This document shows positions 11,029 through 20,963 of a stretch of 64,000 nucleotides of DNA, in pieces. The notes below the pieces were generated by a model. That model ran no database searches. It was not told where the DNA came from and was given only the letters and a program-made list of their open reading frames with translations. The translations under genes and the position numbers were made by a program. Location: assembly GCA_963719345.1 (NCBI GenBank), contig CAVRCA010000001.1, forward strand, positions 558,001-622,000. Direction: 5' to 3'. The DNA is from CAVRCA01 sp963719345. GTDB lineage: Bacteria > Pseudomonadota > Alphaproteobacteria > Acetobacterales > Acetobacteraceae. Position 1 is the stretch's first letter; the number at the start of each line of letters is the position of its first letter.

Positions 11029-12114
11029 TCACGTCGGCAGTCCAAACAGGCGCGCCGCATTGCCGCCAAGGATTCCCAGCTTTTCGTCGTCGCTCAACGT
11101 GGTCGTCGCAAACACGTGGTCGACGGGATGGAGTTCCCAGATATAGGGATTGTCGCTTCCCAGCATGAGCTGGCTCGCGCCGACCTGCGCCGCGAGGTGA
11201 CGAAGGGCCTCGGGCGTGAAAACGAGGGAATCGAAGTAGATCTGGTTCAGATACTCGCTGGGCTGCCGCTTCAGCTTGATGCTGCTGTCGCAGAAGGCCG
11301 GGCCGACGATGCAGGCGTGGTCGGACCGGCCGGCATAAGAGGGAAGATAACCGCCGCCGTGCGCGGCCAGGACTTTTAGAGTGGGGAAGCGGTCCAGCGT
11401 GCCTTGGAAGATCAGGTGCTGCAGGGCAATCGTCGTCTCCAGCGGGTTGCCGATCAGGTTCGGCAACCAGCCATTGCCTTTCAGGCGTGGCGCCAGCTCC
11501 GGGACGCCCTGTGGATGGATGAACAGCACCGCCCCGAGTTCTTCCGCCTTCGACCAGACCGGGTGGAACTTGGGGTCGGAAAACTCGGTGCCCGCCACGA
11601 CGCCGCCGATCGCCGCGCCGCGCAGACCCTGCTTCTTCATCGCCGTCTCAAGCTCCTGCACCGCGAGCTGAGGGTCCTGCAGCGTCAGCGACGCGAAGGC
11701 CGCAAAACGGTCGGGATGTGCGGCCACCAACTCCGCCAGCTTCTCGTTCTGGATGCGGACGATCCGGGCCGCAAGGTCGCGGTCCCTCTCGTACCAGAAC
11801 GGGTTGATGGACAGCACCTCCATGTCGATCCTTTGGGCGTCCATGCTCCTGAAACGATCCTCGATGACGAGGTAGGCGGCCTGGGCGTCGCGGATGGGCG
11901 GCGTCAGGAGACGGGCGTCGTCGCCAAGCAGAGCAGTGGCTTCCCGGAACAGGCAGTGTGCATGGACGTCGATCGTCTTGACGGGCTTGCCGTTGACGAC
12001 GACGGGCTGACGGGTGCTACTTGCCTGTTGCCCGTGTGCGGCGGGGACCATTTGGCAACCGCAGAAGACGATCCCGGCCGTCGCGGCCTTCAGGAAGTCC
12101 CGGCGTGTGTTCAT
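11029..12114 (-). CDS. Tat-exported amidohydrolase (ACMSD/amidohydrolase_2 family)
   Basis: A 361-aa metal-dependent hydrolase or decarboxylase. The ATG at 12114 follows a GGGGGG stretch at 7 bases; it opens with a twin-arginine signal (TRRDFLKAATAG) and a possible lipobox (VFCGC). The metal motif HAH is at residues 51-53 (TIDVHAHCL). Further ligand regions are LFIHPQG, VLAAHGGG and LGSDNPY, the pattern of ACMSD-like decarboxylases and hydrolases. Tat export fits a cofactor or metal loaded in the cytoplasm. It diverges from the benzoylformate-decarboxylase-like gene (133 bases apart), so the two may act in one pathway. A long in-frame extension beyond 12114 is antisense shadow. Confidence 0.85.
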   Translation of the reverse strand: MNTRRDFLKAATAGIVFCGCQMVPAAHGQQASSTRQPVVVNGKPVKTIDVHAHCLFREATALLGDDARLLTPPIRDAQAAYLVIEDRFRSMDAQRIDMEVLSINPFWYERDRDLAARIVRIQNEKLAELVAAHPDRFAAFASLTLQDPQLAVQELETAMKKQGLRGAAIGGVVAGTEFSDPKFHPVWSKAEELGAVLFIHPQGVPELAPRLKGNGWLPNLIGNPLETTIALQHLIFQGTLDRFPTLKVLAAHGGGYLPSYAGRSDHACIVGPAFCDSSIKLKRQPSEYLNQIYFDSLVFTPEALRHLAAQVGASQLMLGSDNPYIWELHPVDHVFATTTLSDDEKLGILGGNAARLFGLPT

Positions 12115-12246
12115 TCTCATTCCCCCCAAAGCGCGGTGATCCGCCACTGCAAAGATGCGGCCTCGGTTTCGAATGAGATGCCATTCCGCGGCAACGCGCA
12201 ATCTGCATCCACGCAAGCCGCGGGCCGCCGACCCGAGGAGGTATGA

Positions 12247-13878
12247 ATGAGCGCGGTTTCCACCAACGACCCTGCGGATGCTGCGGGCATGACCACGGTG
12301 CGGCAGGCAACGGTGGATCTCATGCGTGCGCTCGGGATGACGACCGTGTTCGGCAATCCCGGATCGACGGAGCTTCCCTTCCTCAACAACTGGCCCAACG
12401 ACTTTCGCTACGTTCTCGGGCTGCAGGAAGCCTCGGTGGTCGCGATGGCCGACGGCTACGCGCGAGCCACCAACAACGCCGCGTTCTGCAACCTGCATTC
12501 GGCGGCCGGCGTGGGCCACGCGCTGGGCAACGTGTTCACCGCATTCCGCAATCACGCGCCGCTGGTGATCACCGCTGGCCAACAGGTGCGCAGCCTGCTG
12601 CTGATGCAACCCTTCCTCGGCGCGACCGATGCCGCGGCGTTCCCGAAGCCGTACGTCAAATGGAGCTGCGAACCGGCGCGGGCGGAGGACGTGCCCGCGG
12701 CGCTCGCCCATGCCTACCACGTCGCCATGCAGCGGCCGTGCGGCCCGACATTCGTCTCCATACCGATCGACGATTGGGACCGGCAGGCATATCCGGTCAT
12801 GGCTCGCTCGGTCAGCCGCGACGCGGCCGCCGATCCGCAGCTTCTGCAAGAAGTTGCGCAGGCTCTCGGGAAGGCCGAGCGCCCGGCATTGGTGATCGGG
12901 CCGGAGGTGGATGCGGAGGCGGCGGGACCCGCCGCGATCGCCTTGGCCGAGCGGGCGCGTGCCGCGGTGTGGGCCAGCCCGTTCTCAAGCCGGGTCAGCT
13001 TCCCGGAAGAGCATCCGCTGTTCGCGGGCTTCCTGCCGGCCGCGCCCGAGCCGGTTTCGGCCACGCTGTCCCGATACGATTTCGTCCTGGTGCTGGGCGC
13101 GCCGGTGTTCACGTTCCATGTCGCCGGCGACTGCCCGCTGCTGCGCAGCGACGTCCCGCTGTTCCAGATCACCACCGACGGCGACAGCGCCGCCGCATCG
13201 CCGGTCGGGACCGCCATCGTCGCCAGCCTGCGCCTCGCCCTGCCGCAGCTTGCCGACCTGCTGTCGCCGAGCGCCCGACCGCTGCCCCCGACGCGGCGCC
13301 GCCCCTCGCCGCCCCCGGCGGCCGACCCGATGCCGGCCGAGTTCGTCATGTCCATCCTCGAAGCGACCCGGCCGCACGAGGCGATCGTGGTCGAGGAGGC
13401 TCCCTCGCATCGACCGGCGATGCAGGAGTTCCTGCCGATGCGCGCCTACGGCAGCTTCTACACCATGGCGAGCGGCGGCCTCGGCTACTCGCTGCCGGCG
13501 GCGGTCGGTATTGGGCTCGCTCATCCGGGGCGGCGGGTGATCTGCCTGATCGGCGACGGCTCCATGATGTATTCGGTCCAGGCCCTCTGGACGGCCGTGC
13601 AGAACGGGCTGCCGCTGACCGTCGTGGTCCTCAACAACGGCGGCTACGGCGCGATGCGCTCGTTCAGCCGGGTTCTCAAGGTCAAGAGTCCGCCCGGTAT
13701 CGATCTCCCCGGGCTCGACTTCGTCAGCCTCGCCGCCGGGATGGGCTGTCCCGGCGTGCGGATAGCCCGGTCGGACGGGTTGCGGGGCGCGCTGCTGAAC
13801 GCGTTCGCGGCGAGCGGACCCAGCCTCGTCGAGGTGGTCGTCGACCCGGCCATCCCGAGGCTCTACGACGAAGCGTGA
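12247..13878 (+). CDS. mdlC: ThDP-dependent decarboxylase, benzoylformate decarboxylase-like
   Basis: A 543-aa thiamin-diphosphate enzyme. It starts at the ATG 5 bases after GAGGAGG. Its N-terminus matches benzoylformate decarboxylase closely: FGNPGSTELPF carries the serine and the cofactor-activating Glu42, and NLHSAAGVGHALGN carries the catalytic His84. The pattern VFTFHVAGD places a histidine where the second catalytic His of that enzyme lies. The ThDP/Mg motif is IGDGSMMYSVQ with NNGGYGAM. Likely reaction: an aromatic 2-oxo acid to an aldehyde plus CO2. An overlapping 557-codon frame starting 4 bases earlier is a shadow. The exact substrate is inference. Confidence 0.88.
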   Translation: MSAVSTNDPADAAGMTTVRQATVDLMRALGMTTVFGNPGSTELPFLNNWPNDFRYVLGLQEASVVAMADGYARATNNAAFCNLHSAAGVGHALGNVFTAFRNHAPLVITAGQQVRSLLLMQPFLGATDAAAFPKPYVKWSCEPARAEDVPAALAHAYHVAMQRPCGPTFVSIPIDDWDRQAYPVMARSVSRDAAADPQLLQEVAQALGKAERPALVIGPEVDAEAAGPAAIALAERARAAVWASPFSSRVSFPEEHPLFAGFLPAAPEPVSATLSRYDFVLVLGAPVFTFHVAGDCPLLRSDVPLFQITTDGDSAAASPVGTAIVASLRLALPQLADLLSPSARPLPPTRRRPSPPPAADPMPAEFVMSILEATRPHEAIVVEEAPSHRPAMQEFLPMRAYGSFYTMASGGLGYSLPAAVGIGLAHPGRRVICLIGDGSMMYSVQALWTAVQNGLPLTVVVLNNGGYGAMRSFSRVLKVKSPPGIDLPGLDFVSLAAGMGCPGVRIARSDGLRGALLNAFAASGPSLVEVVVDPAIPRLYDEA

Positions 13879-13919
13879 GGGCCGGCCGGACCGACCACCA
13901 AACAGGGGGAGCATGACCC

Positions 13920-15371
13920 GTGTCTGCCACCAGCGCTCCTGTAGCCTACGACTACCGCCGCATCTGGATCTGGCTCTGCCTCGGATGGGTGGTCAGCAGC
14001 GCCGACCGGACGATTACCGGACCGGTGATCACCTGGATGATCCAGAACAAGGTCGCCTTCATGGCGACCGGCAATCCCTACGCACTGGGTGGCTTGATCG
14101 GCAGCATATTCTTCGCGGGATACATGTTGACGCAGTTCCCGGGCGGCTACGCGGGCGATCGCCACGGCCATCGCAGCGTCATCGTGATCAGCCTGTTCTG
14201 GGCCTGCGTGGCGACACTGGTGAGCGGCCTTGCCGGCACGCTCGTCGCCTTCATCGCCGCGCGTATCTTCACCGGGCTCGGCGAAGGCGTCTACTACGCC
14301 AACGACCGCAGCGTGATCGCGCAGACCACGCCCTTGGAGAAGCGCAGCCTCGCCATGGGACTGGTGATTACCGGGCTCAGCATCGGCATCACCCTCGCGA
14401 CACTCGGCGGCGCTTGGCTGATCGAACTCGGGCGGTCGGTGCTGGGAGACGTAAACGCCTGGCGGTTGCCGTTCTTTGCGCTCTCGGTCTTCAGCCTGCT
14501 TGTCGCCTACGGCGTCCGCCGGGAGCTTTGGCGCACCCGCGCCCCGGAGGACAACCCCGGTGCGGCCCTGCGCCTGATTTCGCAGTACGCGGTCGTCTTC
14601 TTCGCGCTGATATTCGGGCTGTTCCTGCTCGCGGAGGGTGTCGCGCTGCCGAACTGGGGCCTGACCGTGCTCGAGCTGGTCCTGGCCCTGGGGCTGATCG
14701 TGTTCGTCTGGCGGGTCAAGGGCCAGGAGATTGCCGGCGCGATCAAGGACCGCAACCTGGTTCTGCTCTACGTCTCCTTCATCCCGGTGCTGTGGAATCT
14801 CTGGTTCCTCGGCTTCTGGGCGGTGTCGATCGTCTCCAGCGCTGCGCACGGCTCGTTCATGCAGGCGGCCCTGACGGCGATGTTCACCGGTCTGGCGGGG
14901 ATTCTCGGATACCCGGCCGGCGGTTGGCTGGCGGACCGGACGATGCGCCTCGGCCTCGGGCGCAAGCCGGTGCTGCTGTCGTTCACGCTGGCGCAGGCGG
15001 TGCTGACGCTGGTGTTCGCCTACTACCTGCAGATCGGCGGCCAGTCGCCCGTGGTCATGGCGGCGCTGCTGTTCGGGGCGGGGCTGTTCTTCAACGCCTT
15101 GCAGCCGGTGTCCCATGCGATGGTGGCCGACCTCGCGGCGCCGGAACATCGGGGCAGCGCCTTCGGCACCTACAACCTCATCGGCGAAATCGGGGCGGTC
15201 CTGTCGCCGACGATCTCGGGGACGTTGCGGGACGCCTATAACGGCTGGGCGCCCGCGGTGTATCTCGACGGCGTGCTCATCCTGGCGAGCTTCGCCTGCC
15301 TGCTGTTCGTCCGCGAGGTGCTCCAGGTGCGACAGCCAGCCGCTCGCAGCGCTGCCGGCGTGTCAGGCTGA
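13920..15371 (+). CDS. MFS transporter
   Basis: A 483-aa carrier with about 12 membrane segments. It starts at a GTG at 13920 (MSATSAPVAYDYRRIW), about 10 bases after GGGGGAG; an ATG at 13913 opens only a shadow frame. Motif A lies after TM2 (GYAGDRHGHRSVIV), and the second half has the matching PAGGWLADRTMR loop. It begins 41 bases after the decarboxylase gene on the same strand, so the two are probably co-transcribed and this may import the aromatic acid substrate. It converges on the reductase gene with 6 bases between stops. Confidence 0.85.
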   Translation: MSATSAPVAYDYRRIWIWLCLGWVVSSADRTITGPVITWMIQNKVAFMATGNPYALGGLIGSIFFAGYMLTQFPGGYAGDRHGHRSVIVISLFWACVATLVSGLAGTLVAFIAARIFTGLGEGVYYANDRSVIAQTTPLEKRSLAMGLVITGLSIGITLATLGGAWLIELGRSVLGDVNAWRLPFFALSVFSLLVAYGVRRELWRTRAPEDNPGAALRLISQYAVVFFALIFGLFLLAEGVALPNWGLTVLELVLALGLIVFVWRVKGQEIAGAIKDRNLVLLYVSFIPVLWNLWFLGFWAVSIVSSAAHGSFMQAALTAMFTGLAGILGYPAGGWLADRTMRLGLGRKPVLLSFTLAQAVLTLVFAYYLQIGGQSPVVMAALLFGAGLFFNALQPVSHAMVADLAAPEHRGSAFGTYNLIGEIGAVLSPTISGTLRDAYNGWAPAVYLDGVLILASFACLLFVREVLQVRQPAARSAAGVSG

Positions 15372-15377
15372 TCGCGC

Positions 15378-16391
15378 TCAGGCCCTGACGGCGGGCGTGC
15401 GCGGCAAGCCGCCGCCGAGCCCGGTGCGGTAGCCGGTGTCGATCGTCATCGCCCCGGTTCCGCGCGAGACGCAGGCGCACAGCCGGTCGCCCTCCCGCTT
15501 CTGCGCCTCGCTCAAGAACACGTCCCGATGGTCGAGCGGTCCCGCGTGGCCGATGACGGTCACCTGGCACAGGCCGCACTCGCCGCGCAGGCAATCATAC
15601 GCGATCTCAAGCCCGGCCTGCTGCAGCGCCTCAAGCAGCGTCCGCTCGCGCTCGACCAGGATGCTGCGACCGTGGTCGCGCACCGTCACGGTGAATGGTT
15701 GCAACCTGGTGTGGCCGCTTGATCCGAACGTCTCGAACCGCAGGCACGGCATCGGCCGGCCGGATCGGCGCCACAACTCCCGTGCCGCCTCCATCATCTG
15801 CACCGGACCGCAGACATACATCTCCCCTTCCGGGTGCAGCCGCCCGATCTCGGCGGCAAGATCGATGCGCGCGCCTTCCTCGTCGACGTACACCTCAAGC
15901 CTCTCGCCAAGCATGGCGCGCAGCTCCGCGAGGAACGGCATCTGGCTCCGCTTGCGCGCGGCGTACAGCAATCGAAGGCGATGCTTGGTGCGCGTCAGCA
16001 CCTGCGCCATCCCCAACAGCGGCGTGATCCCGATGCCGCCGGCGACGAGCACGTATTCAGGACGGCCGAAACCAAGCTCGAAATGCGAGGTCGGTCGGGT
16101 GATGCGCACCGTCGCCCCGGGTGCCAGCGACCACATCAGGCGCGATCCGCCGCGGCTGTCGGCAACCCGGCGCACGGCAATCCTCCAGGCTCCGTCCTGC
16201 GGTGCGGCGCCGATGACCGAGTAGCTGCGCACGCTCGGCCGTCCGTCGATTGTCAGCTCGACATCGAGGTGACTGCCGGGCGGGCAGGAGGTCGCGCGCT
16301 GGGCCGGCTCCAACTCGAGCAGCCGCACGTCCTCGGCCGGCTCGTGGATGGCGCGGACGCGGGCCGTCGTCCACTGCTGCTCCGCACGCAT
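15378..16391 (-). CDS. vanB: Oxygenase reductase component (VanB-like, FMN/NAD/2Fe-2S)
   Basis: A 337-aa phthalate-dioxygenase-reductase type protein that passes electrons from NAD(P)H to the Rieske oxygenase. Domain order is N-terminal flavin (RSYSVIGA), NAD-binding (VLVAGGIGITPLLGM, then MYVCGP) and C-terminal plant-type ferredoxin with CLRGECGLCQ and a distal cysteine in LCACVSRG. This class IA layout is that of vanillate O-demethylase VanB. It starts 6 bases after the vanA stop, so the two form an operon. A related aromatic oxygenase reductase is possible, since the family is broad. Confidence 0.88.
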   Translation of the reverse strand: MRAEQQWTTARVRAIHEPAEDVRLLELEPAQRATSCPPGSHLDVELTIDGRPSVRSYSVIGAAPQDGAWRIAVRRVADSRGGSRLMWSLAPGATVRITRPTSHFELGFGRPEYVLVAGGIGITPLLGMAQVLTRTKHRLRLLYAARKRSQMPFLAELRAMLGERLEVYVDEEGARIDLAAEIGRLHPEGEMYVCGPVQMMEAARELWRRSGRPMPCLRFETFGSSGHTRLQPFTVTVRDHGRSILVERERTLLEALQQAGLEIAYDCLRGECGLCQVTVIGHAGPLDHRDVFLSEAQKREGDRLCACVSRGTGAMTIDTGYRTGLGGGLPRTPAVRA

Positions 16392-16397
16392 GGCGAA

Positions 16398-17481
16398 CTA
16401 TTCCGCCGCGACGCGCGTCTCGTCTGTCTCTGCCTCGACCATTCGATCGATCAGGCGCCGGGCCAGCACCGCGCCGGCATCGATGTTGATGTTGTAGAAA
16501 ACCTTGTCCGGGTTCTCGTCAATCGCGCGCTGCTGCGCCTCGACGATCAACTCGTCCTCCCGGAACACCTGCGAGATGCCCTCTCGGATCTCGGTCGTCA
16601 CCCGCTGCTCGTGGACGCGGTAGTCGCGCACGTTCGCCCAAAAGTAATGGCAGCTGCGGTCGGTCTCGGGCGTGATCGTGTTGATCACCCACATGCTGAC
16701 GCCCTGGCTGCGATCGCCGTTCGGCGCGCCCGTGCCGGCAGGCGCCACGCCGACGTCGATCGCTACCGTGCAGGGCGGCTCGAAGTGGATGATCTGCCAG
16801 CGGTCGACATTGCCTTGCTTGCCCAGCTGCGCGCGCCAGAACGGCGGCGGCTCGATGTCGAGCATCCAGCGCTCGACGACCACGGAGCGGTCACTGTGGC
16901 GAACGTCGAACGGCGCTTCGGCAACCGCCTCGTTGCCGATGCTGCTGCCGTGGACGTAGGTCTCGTGCGTCAGGTCCATCAGGTTGTCGACGATCAGGCG
17001 ATAGTCGCAGTTGGCGTGAATCAGCCTTGCCGTCGCCCGCCCATTTCGGATCGTGGTTCGGGTGGAGATCGGGGATCAGGTCGGGGTCGGCGAGTGCCGG
17101 GTCGCCGGGCCACACCCACACAAACCGATGGCGCTCGACGACGGGAAAGCTGCGGACGGCGGCGGCGGGATTGATCGTCTCCTGCGAGGGCATGAACGTG
17201 CAGCGGCCATGGCTGTCGTACTTCAGGCCGTGGTAGCCGCAGACCAGGGTGTCGCCCTCGAGCCGGCCCATCGAGAGCGGCAGCAGCCGGTGCCAGCACG
17301 CATCCTCCATGGCGACGGGATCGCCGTTCTCGCGACGGTAGAGAACCAGCTTGCGATTGGCGACCGTGCGCGCGAGCAGGGCGCGTTTGAGCTCGGCGTC
17401 CCAAGCTGCGGCATACCAGGCGTTCTTGGGAAATCGCGGCCGGCCGAAGTTTTCGGTGGTCGTCGGGAGAGGGGTCGGCAT
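16398..17481 (-). pseudogene. vanA: Rieske oxygenase, vanillate O-demethylase-like, one frameshift
   Basis: Oxygenase component, about 360 aa once one extra base near 17022 is removed. The start at 17481 has a GGAGAAG site. The Rieske 2Fe-2S motif reads CWH...CGYHG (residues 48-70). The mononuclear iron site is NLMDLTHETYVH just after the frame break. The family demethylates methoxyaromatics such as vanillate or syringate, releasing formaldehyde, with VanB as electron donor. Length modulo 3 is 1, in line with a single insertion. Function as a demethylase is strong family inference; the true substrate is not shown. Confidence 0.85.
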
Positions 17482-17553
17482 GGCTTCTCCATTTCCCCGC
17501 TGGTTGCTGGCACCACACAATCACTCTAGCCCGGCCCCGGTTGCCGGGCGAGG

Positions 17554-18867
17554 TCAGGGCCGCGCATCCGAACGCATGTAAAGGTCGCGCTTCGGGTACG
17601 GGATCTGGATGCCTTCTTGACGGAACAGGCGCCAGACTTCGTGCAGAACCTGGCTTTTCACGTTCTGGATGCCGTTCTGGGCGTCCGTGATCCAGAACCG
17701 CAACTCGAGTTCGATGGCGCTTTCGCCGAAACCCATGATGAGCGCATTGGGCGGCGGCGTGGCGAGGACGCGGGGCGGTCGGCTGGCCGCCTCCATCATC
17801 AGGGCGAGAGCCTGGTCGAGGTCGGAATCGTGCGGGACCCGGATCGGCACCTTGAGCCGGACACTATCACTTTTGTGGGACCAGTTGAGCACCTGATGCG
17901 TGATGATGTCCTCGTTCGGGATGAGGAACTCGGTGCCGTCACGGGTCTCCACCGACACGTAGCGGGCGCCGAGTGAGGAAACCCAGCCGTAGGTGCCGCC
18001 CACCTCGATCACGTCGCCCGGCTTGATCGACCTGTCCAGCAGAAGCACGATTCCGCTGAACAGGTTCGACACCGTCCGCTGGAGCCCGAGGCCGACGCCC
18101 ACCCCCAGCGCCCCGGTGAACAGCGCGAAGGTTGAGAGATCCACGCCGATGCTGGTCAGCGACAGCACGACGGCGAGCGAGATCAGGGTGGTCTTGATGA
18201 GCTTGCCGAGCAGCACGCGAGCGCGCGGCGTGATCTCGGAAATCCGGGTGATCCGGCGCTCGAAGAGGTTGGACGCCAGCGTCGCTGCCCAAAGCAGCAT
18301 GGCGAGCGACAGCACGCCCTTGACGACAGTCAGGATCGAAACCCGCAGCCCACCCACGACGATCGCAAGACTGTCGAGCGCGGCCAAGGTCGGACCGAGC
18401 AGGTGCAGGATGTTGAGCGCCGCCACCACCCAGGCGAACACGGCAATCAGCCGGGCCAGCGCCGCATAGGGCACGAGATCCGCCGCCAGCCGAATGACCA
18501 GCCATGCCAGAAGCAGGCTGACGGCAGTTTGAGTGACCAAGTGCGGCCAGCCGGCCCGTTGAGCGACGGAGACGGAAATCCACAGCCCGATCGCCCAGGC
18601 AGCCGGGGTGATCAGCGGCACCAGGCGGTCCTTCAGCCAAGCGCGGTGATAAAAAATCCAGCCGAGGTGATGGTGCTCCGGAATCTGGTCGATCAGGCGG
18701 ATCAGGCGCTGGCGCACCGGCTTGCAGACGAGCCACGCGATGCCGCCGGTGAGGATGACCGCGGGGATCTGGACGAGATTGGCGAGGATGAGGACCTCGC
18801 CGAGCAACCGCCCTTCGAACAGCGCGAGCTGCGCCAGAGCGCGCTCCCAAAGGGAAACCGCATCCAT
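17554..18867 (-). CDS. Mechanosensitive ion channel, MscS family
   Basis: A 437-aa inner-membrane protein, larger than E. coli MscS because of extra N-terminal membrane segments. The pore-lining helix region is the glycine- and alanine-rich ALFTGALGVGVGLGLQ, followed by the beta domain (SIKPGDVIEVGGTYGWV...FLIPNEDIITH) typical of MscS. The start at 18867 follows AGGAGG. It acts as a safety valve that opens under membrane tension. It diverges from the potassium transporter gene kup (163 bases apart), which makes physiological sense because both govern turgor. Confidence 0.9.
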   Translation of the reverse strand: MDAVSLWERALAQLALFEGRLLGEVLILANLVQIPAVILTGGIAWLVCKPVRQRLIRLIDQIPEHHHLGWIFYHRAWLKDRLVPLITPAAWAIGLWISVSVAQRAGWPHLVTQTAVSLLLAWLVIRLAADLVPYAALARLIAVFAWVVAALNILHLLGPTLAALDSLAIVVGGLRVSILTVVKGVLSLAMLLWAATLASNLFERRITRISEITPRARVLLGKLIKTTLISLAVVLSLTSIGVDLSTFALFTGALGVGVGLGLQRTVSNLFSGIVLLLDRSIKPGDVIEVGGTYGWVSSLGARYVSVETRDGTEFLIPNEDIITHQVLNWSHKSDSVRLKVPIRVPHDSDLDQALALMMEAASRPPRVLATPPPNALIMGFGESAIELELRFWITDAQNGIQNVKSQVLHEVWRLFRQEGIQIPYPKRDLYMRSDARP

Positions 18868-19030
18868 CCTGCCTCCTGGCCGCCGACGGCCCGACCCTCG
18901 TCAAGCTCGGCAAGTCTGGCACGGAAGCACGTCGTCATCGATAGACCGCGGGCGGCGCCCGATTGCCGAACACGTTCTTCTCACGTACGGAACTCTGGCT
19001 CAGACTGGCCAAAGAACGGGAGACGCGAGA

Positions 19031-20935
19031 ATGGCTGAGACACTTGCGGTCGCGGCGCCCCGGCATGTCAGGCGGCGGCCGCCCGCCACCCTGGCGCTCG
19101 CCGCACTCGGGATCGTCTACGGCGACATCGGCACCAGTCCGCTCTATGCGCTGAAGCAGGCCGCGGACGCCGGGGGAGCACTGACGCCAGGGACCATCCT
19201 GGGCGTGGTGTCGCTCATCCTCTGGTCTCTCATCCTGATCGTCTCCCTCAAATACGCCATCCTGATCATGCGCGCCGACAACCACGGCGAGGGCGGCATC
19301 GTCGCCTTGCTGGCGCTCCTGGATGTGCGGCACGCCCCACCCGGCAGTTGGCGCGCCTCCCTCCTGATCGTCGGGCTGGTCGGCGCGGCGCTGCTGTATG
19401 GCGACGGGGTCATCACGCCGGCGATCTCGGTGCTCAGCGCCGTCGAAGGCCTCAAGCTCGACGCGCCCCAGCTTGCGCGATGGGTCGTCCCCATCAGCGT
19501 GGCGATCCTGGTCGGCCTGTTCCTGATCCAGCGCAAGGGAACGTCATTCATCGGCAACATCTTCGGCCCGGTCATGCTGCTGTGGTTCGTCGCCATCGGC
19601 CTGCTCGGTCTTGGGGGCATCGCGCAGACGCCGGCCATCCTGGCCGCGCTCAGTCCCCATTATGCGATCGTCTACCTGATGCACGCCGGACCGGTCATCG
19701 GCTTCGCCGTGCTCGGCGCCGCCTTCCTCGCCGTCACCGGCGGCGAGGCCATGTACGCGGACATGGGCCATTTCGGTCGCCTGCCGATCCGGCTCGGCTG
19801 GTTTTCCGTTGTGCTGCCCGCGCTGGTTCTCAATTATTTCGGACAAGGCGCCTTGCTTCTCGCCGACCCGCGGGCCCTTGCGAACCCGTTCTATCGGCTC
19901 GCGCCCGGGTGGGCGCACTACCCGATGGTGGCGTTCGCGACCTTGGCCACCATCATCGCGTCGCAGGCGATCATCTCCGGCGCCTACTCGCTGACCCAGC
20001 AGGCGATCCAGCTCGGGTTCCTGCCCCGCATGCGCGTGCTGCACACCGCTAGCCATGAAAAGGGGCAGATCTACATCCCGCTGGTGAACTGGCTGCTGGC
20101 GATCGGCACCCTCGGGGCGGTGATCGTGTTCGGCTCCTCCGACGCACTCGGCGGGGCGTACGGCATCGCCGTGTCGATGCTCATGGCCGTCACCACCGTG
20201 CTGGCGGCGCTGGTCGCGCTGCAATGGGGCTATCACCCGCTGGCCGTCGCCGCCGTGAATGGTTTGTTCCTGATCGTTGATCTGATCTTCGTCGCCGCCA
20301 ACGCGACGAAGCTGCTCGAAGGGGGATGGTTCCCGCTGCTGCTCGCCTGCGCGGTCGCATTCCTGATGCTGACCTGGCGGACCGGCTGGCGACTGCTTGA
20401 AAAGGAGCGCTCCGGGCTCCGGCAACGCGAGGACGAATTCGTCGAGTGGGTGCTCACAACCCCGCCTCTCCGGCTGCCGGGTGCCGCGGTGATCTTCACC
20501 GCGGCGAGCTCAGGGATCCCCCTCGCCCTCACGCATCACCTCAAGCACAACCGCGTCCTGCACGAGCGCGTGCTGCTGGTCTCGACCATCGTGACCGAGG
20601 AGCCGCGCGTCGAGCCGAGCCAGCGCGTCAAGCTCGTGCCGGTCGGCGCCGGCATCACCCGCGTCATCCTCCATTTCGGGTTCATGGAAAGTCCCGACGT
20701 GATGGAGGGGCTGAAGTTCGCGTGCTGCGACGCCAGTCTGTCCGGCATCGACCCGGAGCAGATCACCTACTACTTCCGCCGGGTCATGGTGGTGGCGAAA
20801 GGCAAGGTGGCCAACATGGCCGTCTGGCGGAAGGAGCTGTTCGCGACGATGCACCTCAACGCCAACGTGCCAGCCGCCTATTTCGGGGTGCCGACCGCCC
20901 AAGTGGTGGAAGTCGGCCTCGAAGTGGAGATTTGA
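19031..20935 (+). CDS. kup: Low-affinity potassium transporter Kup
   Basis: A 634-aa K+ uptake protein of the KUP/HAK/KT family in the inner membrane. The N-terminal signature GIVYGDIGTSPLYALK is unmistakable, followed by LYGDGVITPAISVLSAVEGL and GGEAMYADMGHFG. There are about 12 membrane segments, then a cytoplasmic C-terminal domain of about 180 residues. The ATG at 19031 has a GGGAGA site and matches family length; the frame is open further upstream without homology. The C-terminus ends 28 bases before the convergent yraN stop. Confidence 0.95.
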   Translation: MAETLAVAAPRHVRRRPPATLALAALGIVYGDIGTSPLYALKQAADAGGALTPGTILGVVSLILWSLILIVSLKYAILIMRADNHGEGGIVALLALLDVRHAPPGSWRASLLIVGLVGAALLYGDGVITPAISVLSAVEGLKLDAPQLARWVVPISVAILVGLFLIQRKGTSFIGNIFGPVMLLWFVAIGLLGLGGIAQTPAILAALSPHYAIVYLMHAGPVIGFAVLGAAFLAVTGGEAMYADMGHFGRLPIRLGWFSVVLPALVLNYFGQGALLLADPRALANPFYRLAPGWAHYPMVAFATLATIIASQAIISGAYSLTQQAIQLGFLPRMRVLHTASHEKGQIYIPLVNWLLAIGTLGAVIVFGSSDALGGAYGIAVSMLMAVTTVLAALVALQWGYHPLAVAAVNGLFLIVDLIFVAANATKLLEGGWFPLLLACAVAFLMLTWRTGWRLLEKERSGLRQREDEFVEWVLTTPPLRLPGAAVIFTAASSGIPLALTHHLKHNRVLHERVLLVSTIVTEEPRVEPSQRVKLVPVGAGITRVILHFGFMESPDVMEGLKFACCDASLSGIDPEQITYYFRRVMVVAKGKVANMAVWRKELFATMHLNANVPAAYFGVPTAQVVEVGLEVEI

Positions 20936-20963
20936 GGTCGCGGGTGATCCACCGACCTGCTTG

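Noticed and set aside
12243..13916. 557-codon frame starting at the ATG 4 bases before the decarboxylase
   Set aside because: Arg- and Gly-rich shadow without domains; the overlapping frame at 12247 has full benzoylformate-decarboxylase motifs.
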